This document shows positions 1-5,079 of a stretch of 5,079 nt of DNA, in pieces. The translations under genes were made by a program, and so were the position numbers. Where the stretch lies: assembly GCA_005877535.1 (NCBI GenBank), contig VBOM01000053.1:1-5079 (forward strand), in the 5' to 3' direction. The notes beneath the pieces were generated by a model, which was not told where the DNA came from, did no database searches, and saw only the letters and a list, made by a program, of their open reading frames with translations. Positions within the stretch are counted from its first letter, which is position 1. Each line of letters begins with the position of its first letter. Source of the stretch: Nitrospirota bacterium. GTDB taxonomy: Bacteria; Nitrospirota; Nitrospiria; Nitrospirales; Nitrospiraceae.

Positions 1-1
1 T

Positions 2-319
<318 letters not shown>

Positions 320-323
320 CATC

Positions 324-1028
324 ATGCTGACGATCGCCTTATCGAAGGGGAAAATGTTGGATCTCACGCTGGACCTCTTTCGCCGAGCGGGGTATGCACT
401 GGGTAGCCTCTCTACTGAGAGTCGCCGGCTGGTGTTCCCCTGTCCGGAGATCGGGATGACCTTCCTGATCGTGCGGCCGACCGATGTGCCGACCTATGTT
501 GAATATGGCGCGGCGGATGTCGGGATTGTCGGGAAAGACGTCTTGATGGAGCAAGACAGCGACGTATATGAGCCATTGGATTTAGGCTTCGGAGCGTGTA
601 GAATCGCCGTCGCTGCGCTCAATGGGCAGGCCTCACGCGACCGGTTATCCTCGAAAATTCGGGTTGCGACCAAGTATCCGAAGATCACCGAGCGGTATTT
701 CAATCAGCGCGGCATGTCGGTCGAAATTGTCAAGTTATACGGCTCGATTGAACTGGCGCCTTTGGTCGGTCTGGCCGATCGGATCGTCGATCTGGTTGAG
801 ACCGGCAACACGCTGAAGGCGCATCACCTCGTCGAAGTGGAGTGCATCGCGCAGTCCACGGCGCGGTTAGTCGTCAATCGAGCGAGCCTAAAGCTGAAGC
901 ATGCGGTGATCACAGTGCTGATCAAAAAGCTTCGGGCTGTGAGCAGGACACCAACCGGGTCTCGAACATCCGCTCCGCGCAAGTCTTCGCGTGGGGCACG
1001 TCGAACGGTCAGACGGACGCGCAGATGA
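324..1028 (+). CDS. hisG: ATP phosphoribosyltransferase catalytic subunit, short form, with basic C-terminal tail
   Basis: HisG condenses ATP and PRPP to phosphoribosyl-ATP, the first and normally feedback-regulated step of histidine synthesis. The protein is 234 residues from ATG 324. I chose this start because MLTIALSKGK is the usual family N-terminus and it follows the murA stop by 4 bases; there is no clear Shine-Dalgarno sequence, so reinitiation after murA is likely. The full HisG signature is present at residues 143-164: E, five residues, G, then LADRIVDLVETGNTL, which forms the PRPP-binding loop. The catalytic fold ends near residue 206 and there is no C-terminal ACT-like regulatory domain. 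This is therefore the short form, which in known systems works in a complex with HisZ; no hisZ lies in the window. Residues 207-234 form an unusual tail with ten Arg, one Lys and no acidic residue. The TGA overlaps the hisD ATG (ATGA at 1025-1028). Confidence 0.95.
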   Translation: MLTIALSKGKMLDLTLDLFRRAGYALGSLSTESRRLVFPCPEIGMTFLIVRPTDVPTYVEYGAADVGIVGKDVLMEQDSDVYEPLDLGFGACRIAVAALNGQASRDRLSSKIRVATKYPKITERYFNQRGMSVEIVKLYGSIELAPLVGLADRIVDLVETGNTLKAHHLVEVECIAQSTARLVVNRASLKLKHAVITVLIKKLRAVSRTPTGSRTSAPRKSSRGARRTVRRTRR

Positions 1029-2308
1029 AGATTGTGGCATCCACCGAGCGAGCCTTTTGCCCTGCACTCAAGAAAGTGGTTTCGCGTGCCCGCGTACAAG
1101 GGGTTGTCGTTGAAAAGACGGTCAGGTCGATTCTGCAAGCTGTGGAACGGGGCGGCGATAAGGCCGTCCTCCGCTATACGAAACAGTTCGACCGCGTCTC
1201 CATGAAGGACACGGGGCTGCGCGTCACCCCCCAAGAGATCAAAGAGGCCTATTTCCACATCCGGAAAGATGAGGGCGACGCACTCCGATTTGCAGCCCAG
1301 CGGATCACGTCGTTCCACGAACGCCAGCGCATCAAGACTTGGATGTATCAGGACAACGAGGCGACGCTGGGGCAGGTGGTCGCGCCGGTCGATGCAGTCG
1401 GGGTGTACGTGCCGGGGGGCAAGGCGGTCTATCCCTCGTCGGTCTTGATGTGCGCGATTCCGGCCAAGGTCGCGGGCGTCTCCCGGGTGGTGATGTGTAC
1501 GCCGCCACAAAAAGGCCCGATTAATCCCTATTTATTGGTCGCAGCCGACATCGCCGGAGTCACGGAGATCTATCGTGTCGGCGGCGTGCAAGCAGTCGGA
1601 GCAATGGCCTATGGGACCAAGACGATCCCACGCGTCGACAAAATCGTGGGCCCCGGCAATATTTATGTTGCGACGGCCAAGCGGCTGCTCTACGGCACGG
1701 TCGGGATCGACATGGTGGCAGGTCCGAGCGAACTACTCGTCATAGCGGATGGCGATGCCAAACCGGCGCATGTCGCGGCCGATCTTCTCTGCGAAGCGGA
1801 GCACGATGAAGATGCGCAGGTCTATCTCGTCACCACATCGGCCCAGTTGGCGAAGGACGTTGTGCAACTTATCGGCAGCCAGTTGAAGGGGCTGCAACGG
1901 GAAAAGATTGCAGCCAGGTCCATCGCGCGCCATTCGGTGGCCTTCGTGGTCACCACGATGGACGAAGCCATTGATGTGGCCAACGAGATTGCCCCGGAAC
2001 ATTTGACCCTCTCGGTCGATGAGCCGTTTGACTATCTAGAGAAAATCCGTCACGCGGGGGCGCTCTTCTTGGGTCGGTACACCCCTCCATCGGTTGCGGA
2101 TTACGTCGCCGGCCCGAATCACGTCCTGCCGACCGGCGGGACCGCGCGCTTTTTTTCGGCGTTGTCCGTCCACGATTACATCAAGGTAAGCAACATCGTG
2201 CACTACACTCGCGAGGAATTGAGCAAGGTGAAAGATCATCTCGTTCGGTTGGCCCACATCGAAGGGTTCGACGCGCATGCCAAGGCGGCCCAAAGCAGGT
2301 TTTCATGA
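1025..2308 (+). CDS. hisD: Histidinol dehydrogenase
   Basis: HisD is a zinc- and NAD-dependent enzyme that oxidises L-histidinol through the aldehyde to L-histidine, the last two steps of the pathway. From ATG 1025 it has 427 residues, the usual family length. The frame is open upstream to 842 but that stretch lies inside hisG and has no HisD character, while ATG 1025 makes an ATGA overlap with the hisG stop. Landmarks are [17 protein letters not shown] at 126-142, [17 protein letters not shown] at 204-220 followed by [10 protein letters not shown], the catalytic pair Glu325-His326 in APEHL, Asp359 in [15 protein letters not shown] at 363-372 and His418 in GFDAHA. By alignment to E. coli HisD, the zinc ligands are His260, Asp359 and His418. 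The fourth, Gln259 in E. coli, is here Glu257 (CEAEHD instead of SQAEH), a conservative but noticeable change. The stop overlaps the hisB start. Confidence 0.97.
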   Translation: MKIVASTERAFCPALKKVVSRARVQGVVVEKTVRSILQAVERGGDKAVLRYTKQFDRVSMKDTGLRVTPQEIKEAYFHIRKDEGDALRFAAQRITSFHERQRIKTWMYQDNEATLGQVVAPVDAVGVYVPGGKAVYPSSVLMCAIPAKVAGVSRVVMCTPPQKGPINPYLLVAADIAGVTEIYRVGGVQAVGAMAYGTKTIPRVDKIVGPGNIYVATAKRLLYGTVGIDMVAGPSELLVIADGDAKPAHVAADLLCEAEHDEDAQVYLVTTSAQLAKDVVQLIGSQLKGLQREKIAARSIARHSVAFVVTTMDEAIDVANEIAPEHLTLSVDEPFDYLEKIRHAGALFLGRYTPPSVADYVAGPNHVLPTGGTARFFSALSVHDYIKVSNIVHYTREELSKVKDHLVRLAHIEGFDAHAKAAQSRFS

Positions 2309-2913
2309 AAAAGAACGGATCGGTTCCCAGGCAAGCGAGCATTCACCGCGCCACGAAGGAAACGGATATCCTGGTTGAATGGACGCTGGACGGCAGCGGA
2401 CAGGGGAAGATCGACACCGGGATTCGCTTCTTCGACCACATGCTGGAGCTGTTGTCCAAGCATGGGTTCTTCGATCTGACCGTCCAGGCCAAAGGCGACA
2501 TCGATATCGACGAACACCATACGGTGGAGGATGTTGGAATTGTGATGGGCAAGGCCTTATATCAAGCATTGGGCGAGAAGGCGGGGATCAAGCGATTTGG
2601 ATTTGCCTCGGCCCCGCTCGATGAAACGCTGGCGCAAGTCACCGTCGATCTCAGTGGTCGGCCCTACCTTGTCTACAACGTGGCGTTGCCGGACCGGAAG
2701 ATCAAAGCCTTCGACTTAGGTCTGTTCGAAGACTTCTTCCAGGCCTTCGTCACCCACGGCGGCTTGAATCTCCATGTGAATCTGATGTACGGCCGCAATC
2801 CGCACCACATCATGGAAGCCATCTTCAAAGCGCTGGCCAAGGCATTGGATCAGGCGACCATGTTGGAAGAGCGGTTAGCAGGCAAGGTGTTGTCGACGAA
2901 GGGGATGCTATAG
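2305..2913 (+). CDS. hisB: Imidazoleglycerol-phosphate dehydratase (monofunctional)
   Basis: HisB dehydrates imidazoleglycerol phosphate to imidazoleacetol phosphate in the cytoplasm, using manganese. The 202 residues cover only the dehydratase domain; there is no N-terminal histidinol-phosphatase domain as in the E. coli fusion, so that activity must be encoded elsewhere. Landmarks are the N-terminal R-x-T-x-E-T-like segment HRATKETDI (14-22), [13 protein letters not shown] (38-50), the metal-binding DEHHTVED (69-76), [11 protein letters not shown] (115-125) with Arg119, [17 protein letters not shown] (141-157) and the second metal motif NPHHIMEA (165-172). It ends with the usual STKG near the C-terminus. 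ATG 2305 overlaps the hisD stop (ATGA), with a weak GCAGG 5 bases upstream inside hisD, so translation is probably coupled. A strong terminator follows 34 bases after the TAG stop. Confidence 0.97.
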   Translation: MKKNGSVPRQASIHRATKETDILVEWTLDGSGQGKIDTGIRFFDHMLELLSKHGFFDLTVQAKGDIDIDEHHTVEDVGIVMGKALYQALGEKAGIKRFGFASAPLDETLAQVTVDLSGRPYLVYNVALPDRKIKAFDLGLFEDFFQAFVTHGGLNLHVNLMYGRNPHHIMEAIFKALAKALDQATMLEERLAGKVLSTKGML

Positions 2914-2947
2914 GTCGAGAGGGCAGGGAAAGTGTGACTGTTTTGAT

Positions 2948-2984
2948 GGGCAGGTTCCTGAAAAGGAGCCTGCCCTTTATGTTT
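2948..2984 (+). terminator. Rho-independent terminator after hisB
   Basis: A 12-bp stem pairs GGGCAGGTTCCT (2948-2959) with AGGAGCCTGCCC (2964-2975), all Watson-Crick except one G-U pair. It is closed by a GAAA tetraloop (2960-2963) and followed by a T-rich tail TTTATGTTT. It lies 34 bases after the hisB stop and faces the right way to end the murA/hisGDB transcript. If it is efficient, hisH must be transcribed from another promoter or depend on readthrough. Confidence 0.85.
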
Positions 2985-2986
2985 CA

Positions 2987-3020
2987 TTGGCACATCAGAT
3001 AATTTTTGTTGTAGATAGGA
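2987..3020 (+). promoter_or_regulatory. Possible promoter and ribosome binding site for the DUF4238 gene
   Basis: The leader between the hisB terminator and the DUF4238 gene is clearly AT-rich. TTGGCA (2987-2992) resembles a -35 box, with TAGATA (3012-3017) 19 bases downstream as a poor -10. Alternatively, GATAAT (2998-3003) is a better -10 but lacks a good -35. AGGA at 3017-3020 could be a Shine-Dalgarno sequence for ATG 3037, although the 16-base spacing is long. With the GATAAT option, AGGA would be inside the transcript; with TAGATA it would not. This is a weak call made by eye. Confidence 0.25.
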
Positions 3021-3036
3021 AAAGTAGTCTGTTGCC

Positions 3037-3078
3037 ATGAAGAAATAACGTCATCACTACATTCCAAAATCCTACCTG
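3037..3078 (+). other. Lost N-terminus of the DUF4238 gene, cut by an in-frame TAA
   Basis: Reading from ATG 3037 in the frame of the downstream gene gives Met-Lys-Lys, then TAA at 3046-3048, then RHHYIPKSYL leading straight into ATG 3079. A basic start followed by HHYIP and an aromatic-Leu pair is the family's typical N-terminus, so this segment looks like the original beginning of the protein. A single C-to-T change (CAA to TAA, Gln4 to stop) would explain it. No ATG, GTG or TTG lies between the stop and 3079 in this frame; only ATT 3061 and CTG 3076 could serve as rare starts. It could also be a sequencing error. Confidence 0.7.
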
Positions 3079-4005
3079 ATGTTTTTCTGTGACGATAGTG
3101 GGCAAGTCCGTGTCTATCGTAAGGATGATCCATGCAAAGCTATTTCGCTCTCGCCGGACAACACGGGCTTTCACAAGTACTACTACTCTCAGCCGAAGCA
3201 CGATGGCGGGAAGGATCATGATGCTCTTGAGGAGTGCTTCTCAAGGATAGAAGATAAGTGGCCGGGAATTGTTGACCGACTTCATCGACGGGAAAACGTC
3301 AATGATTCTCTGCTAGATATCTTCCAATTCATGATATTGCAGCGTACGCGGGTTCCTGCCAGTCGTGATGCAGCTGAGCGAATAGAAGCGGAACGAACCT
3401 TAGCGGCGATTCGTCGCTTGGATGCGGCAGGAGAGTTGCCACCTAAGCCTGAGGGTTTTGAAGATATCCTTGACCATGTAGAAGTTTCAATCAATCCCCA
3501 CCAATCCATTCACGCCATGGTGCCCATGATGCGAGGCATTGGGCAGGTGTTTGATAGGGTCGGATTTGGTGCGTTACACAATAAAACGGAAATCCCGTTT
3601 TTGACCAGCGATAATCCGGTAATCTGGTTCGACCCTTCTGCAAAGGATTCTGAACTGCAACCATATGTTCTCCGGCCTGATGGTCCGATTGTTTTGCTGT
3701 TTCCCGTCAGTCCGTCACTCGTTATTTATGGAGATTTGCCTATGCGGAATCAATTCGCATCAGAGGGACTGGGGGTAGCAGATCTGTCGGATACCGGCTT
3801 AGTCGAGGCGATCAATCGGCAAGTTTGTCGTTTCGGGTATCAGACTATCTATGCGCAAAAGGCAGGGCAGGAACGACTCATACAAGAGCACGCTACGTTT
3901 TCTCCCGTCATTCGTTTCGACAGAGTTACTAAGGGGAAAGGTGAGATCGTCAAATTTCAGATGGTCTTCGAAAAGCGAGGGCGCAAGCCAAAGTGGGTCG
4001 AATAA
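3079..4005 (+). CDS. DUF4238-family protein of unknown function, N-terminus probably truncated
   Basis: From ATG 3079 the frame is open for 308 residues and ends at TAA 4003-4005. I recognise the DUF4238 family (Pfam PF14022, no known biochemical function) from several features: the N-terminal HHYIPKSYL just upstream of this ATG, the central FQFMILQRTRVPASRD (82-97), the hallmark FLTSDNPVIWFDP (174-186), LLFPVSPSLVIYGD (206-219) and the late VEAINRQVCRFGYQTIYA (242-259). There is no signal peptide or obvious membrane helix, so it is probably cytoplasmic. Beginning at 3079 leaves out the conserved N-terminal motif and there is no good Shine-Dalgarno sequence before it, so the gene may be a pseudogene by nonsense mutation at codon 4 of the original frame. 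Two hand-counted 60-base rows are 47-50% GC, against 57-72% in rows of hisD and hisB, which suggests foreign origin. It stands alone between hisB and hisH and has no evident role in histidine synthesis. Confidence 0.75.
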   Translation: MFFCDDSGQVRVYRKDDPCKAISLSPDNTGFHKYYYSQPKHDGGKDHDALEECFSRIEDKWPGIVDRLHRRENVNDSLLDIFQFMILQRTRVPASRDAAERIEAERTLAAIRRLDAAGELPPKPEGFEDILDHVEVSINPHQSIHAMVPMMRGIGQVFDRVGFGALHNKTEIPFLTSDNPVIWFDPSAKDSELQPYVLRPDGPIVLLFPVSPSLVIYGDLPMRNQFASEGLGVADLSDTGLVEAINRQVCRFGYQTIYAQKAGQERLIQEHATFSPVIRFDRVTKGKGEIVKFQMVFEKRGRKPKWVE

Positions 4006-4379
4006 CTGGAGCTACCAGCAACAGCTTCGTGAGTATCCCACGCTATTGGTTGGGCGTTGAGGTAATACAAGAGACCTTGTATATCTTCTCGATCTCCGTT
4101 GTGGCTGAACTGGCTCGGGCTTCTTCAGTCTAAGCTCCAGGTCCCCACAGTTCTTCCATTCAGTTTGGCAGTGGCAGGACAGCGCTGGTTGGGGTATTGT
4201 TACGGCCGTACCGGCAGGCTAGGGCCAAGAGGCGTGGGGCAAAAGGTATGAATGGGACAAGAGTCTTTTCTCCATCCTCTCGCTCCAAGGCTCTCGCCTC
4301 TAGAAGGCTGCGGAGAAACGGTACTTAGCAGAACAGTATTTCGATAGTCGGTCGTGTGCCACAACAGGAGAATGTTCCC
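4006..4379. other. Gene-less stretch between the DUF4238 gene and the hisH-proximal repeat
   Basis: About 370 bases hold no open frame that I recognise on either strand. One + frame is free of stops for roughly 60 codons (about 4066-4245) but has no start codon and no recognisable motif. Small symmetric elements are a hairpin at 4065-4082 and a perfect 10-base palindrome TACGGCCGTA at 4201-4210. Neither transposase nor tRNA remnants are visible. It may be decayed flank of an inserted segment. Confidence 0.5.
4065..4082 (+). terminator. Small hairpin downstream of the DUF4238 gene, possible weak terminator
   Basis: ATACAAG (4065-4071) pairs perfectly with CTTGTAT (4076-4082) around an AGAC loop, 59 bases after the DUF4238 stop. 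The stem is AT-rich and only seven pairs long, and the following ATCTTCTC is not a proper U-tract. It could be a weak terminator or chance. Confidence 0.2.
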
Positions 4380-4506
4380 GCAGGATGCTCAAAAAGGCCG
4401 TTCAGCGAGGCCGCAGGCGAGTCAGAACCGGAGGCGTACCCTCAGGGGTACGTTGAGGATTTCGATGAGCTGAGAACGAAGTTGGCGGACTTTTTCAGCA
4501 TTCTGC
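4380..4506. repeat. 127-bp palindromic (MITE/REP-like) element directly upstream of hisH
   Basis: The left arm (4380-4404, beginning GCAGGATGCTCAAAAAGGCC) and the right arm (4482-4506, whose reverse complement begins GCAGAATGCTGAAAAAGTCC) are 25-base imperfect terminal inverted repeats with five mismatches. Midway is a perfect 7-bp hairpin, CGTACCC (4435-4441), loop TCAG, GGGTACG (4446-4452). Pairing of arms and centre would fold the whole element into one long RNA or DNA hairpin. No transposase is encoded and no target-site duplication is obvious. From memory, closely similar sequences are scattered through Nitrospira genomes between genes; this was not checked. The right end touches the hisH ribosome binding site, so it could affect hisH expression. 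Confidence 0.75.
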
Positions 4507-4510
4507 AGGA
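4507..4510 (+). promoter_or_regulatory. Ribosome binding site of hisH
   Basis: AGGA sits 7 bases (ATTGGAT) before ATG 4518, a good Shine-Dalgarno spacing, and fixes the hisH start. It immediately follows the last base of the palindromic repeat, so folding of the repeat's right arm could alter access to it. Confidence 0.6.
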
Positions 4511-4517
4511 ATTGGAT

Positions 4518-5079
4518 ATGATTGCGATCATCGACTATGGTATGGGCAATCTCCGCAGTGTCTCCAAAGCCTTTGAGGCGGTGGGGCATCAGGCGGTGGT
4601 CACGCGTGATCCGCGCGTGATCGGAAATGCGAGTCATGTCGTTCTGCCGGGCGTCGGGGCTTTCGGCGACTGCATGGACAATGTTGAGCGCTATGGGTTG
4701 GTGGAACCGATTCGCGCAGCGATTCAATCGGGAAAACCATTTCTGGGAATCTGTTTGGGGCTCCAATTGTTGTTTGAGGAAAGTGAGGAATTTGGGCCTC
4801 ACAAGGGTCTCGGCATTATCCCCGGCAAGGTCAGACGATTTGCTGCAGCCCGGGGGTTGAAGGTGCCACACATGGGTTGGAATAACGTCACGATTGAGCG
4901 GCCCTGCCCCCTGTTCGAAGGGATTCCCAACGAGTCGTACTGGTACTTTGTGCATTCCTTTTATGTCGATCCCTCTTACAAGCCCATTGCGGCAACCACG
5001 ACGGACTATGGGACGACGTTTGTGTCGAGTGTCTGGAGGGACAATGTAATGGCCTGTCAGTTCCATCCTGAAAAGAGTC
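4518..5079 (+). CDS. hisH: Imidazole glycerol phosphate synthase, glutamine amidotransferase subunit (3' end outside window)
   Basis: HisH hydrolyses glutamine and passes ammonia to HisF, which makes imidazoleglycerol phosphate and AICAR. The window shows 187 codons of a family usually about 200-215 residues long, so only the C-terminal end is missing. The start MIAIIDYGMGNLRSV is the standard N-terminus. The class I glutaminase triad is present: Cys79 in LGICLGLQLLFE, and His183 and Glu185 in CQFHPEKS. Also typical are VLPGVGAFGDCM (42-53), VPHMGWNNV (116-124) and YFVHSFYV (143-150). AGGA 7 bases upstream supports ATG 4518. In related clusters hisH follows hisB closely; here they are 1,604 bases apart, and hisA and hisF would be expected beyond the window's right edge. 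No convincing promoter of its own is visible. Confidence 0.97.
   Translation, partial: MIAIIDYGMGNLRSVSKAFEAVGHQAVVTRDPRVIGNASHVVLPGVGAFGDCMDNVERYGLVEPIRAAIQSGKPFLGICLGLQLLFEESEEFGPHKGLGIIPGKVRRFAAARGLKVPHMGWNNVTIERPCPLFEGIPNESYWYFVHSFYVDPSYKPIAATTTDYGTTFVSSVWRDNVMACQFHPEKS

Noticed and set aside
842..1024. Possible 61-residue N-terminal extension of HisD
   Set aside because: It overlaps hisG coding sequence in another frame, does not resemble HisD, and ATG 1025 gives the standard length and an ATGA overlap.
824..1510. Minus-strand open frame of 228 codons opposite hisG and hisD
   Set aside because: It lies wholly antisense to two well-supported his genes, shows no family motif, and is rich in Arg, His and Asp as expected from the complement of GC-rich coding sequence.
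4006..4140. 8-base inverted repeat CTGGAGCT (4006-4013) and AGCTCCAG (4133-4140) as possible element ends
   Set aside because: It is short, does not extend, and encloses nothing recognisable; a match of this size is expected by chance over such distances.
4201..4210. Perfect palindrome TACGGCCGTA as a possible operator
   Set aside because: It is an isolated 10-base palindrome in GC-rich DNA, with no promoter or second copy nearby.
4372..4473. 33-codon open frame starting at ATG 4372 after AGGAG
   Set aside because: Almost all of it lies inside the palindromic repeat, AGGAG is only one base from the ATG, and the product is low-complexity and basic.
4380..4506. Palindromic repeat as a CRISPR repeat or as an intrinsic terminator
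   Set aside because: There is only one copy and there are no spacers; the T5 run at 4491-4495 lies inside the right arm and does not follow a compact GC-rich hairpin.
4422..5066. Minus-strand open frame of 214 codons opposite hisH and the repeat
   Set aside because: It is antisense to hisH, which has its complete catalytic triad and ribosome binding site; the reverse frame has no recognisable domain and its end runs through the palindromic repeat.

Overview
The window carries the start of a histidine biosynthesis cluster on the + strand: the 3' end of murA, then hisG (short form), hisD and hisB, a 1,604-base interruption, and the first 187 codons of hisH, which runs off the right edge. The order murA-hisG-hisD-hisB-hisH is typical of Nitrospirota and of Geobacter-like Desulfobacterota. 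Protein style, the high GC of the his genes, and a palindromic repeat before hisH that resembles a dispersed repeat I recall from Nitrospira genomes make a Nitrospira-like bacterium my best guess. That is recognition from memory, not a database result.

Region 1 (2-2913) is compact. murA and hisG are separated by 4 bases. hisG/hisD and hisD/hisB each share an ATGA stop/start overlap, so these genes look translationally coupled and co-transcribed. HisG starts the pathway from ATP and PRPP, HisB dehydrates imidazoleglycerol phosphate, HisD performs the last two oxidations to histidine, and HisH supplies ammonia to HisF. The short HisG should need a HisZ partner, which is not in this window.

Region 2 (2914-4517) breaks the expected hisB-hisH adjacency. 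It holds a strong intrinsic terminator right after hisB, then an AT-richer gene for a DUF4238-family protein. Next come about 370 bases with no recognisable gene and a 127-base element with imperfect 25-base terminal inverted repeats and a central hairpin. That element ends 11 bases before the hisH start codon. The most notable detail is that the conserved DUF4238 N-terminal motif (RHHYIPKSYL) lies in frame upstream of the first usable ATG and is cut off from its natural ATG by a TAA at codon 4. The gene is therefore probably a recent nonsense mutant or is expressed in an unusual way.

Region 3 (4518-5079) is hisH, intact as far as it is visible. I see no CRISPR array, tRNA, rRNA or transposase gene. 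I do not see a convincing new multi-gene system. The observations worth follow-up are the interrupted DUF4238 gene, the insertion and repeat inside the his cluster, a Gln-to-Glu change at a HisD zinc-ligand position, and an arginine-rich C-terminal tail on HisG.
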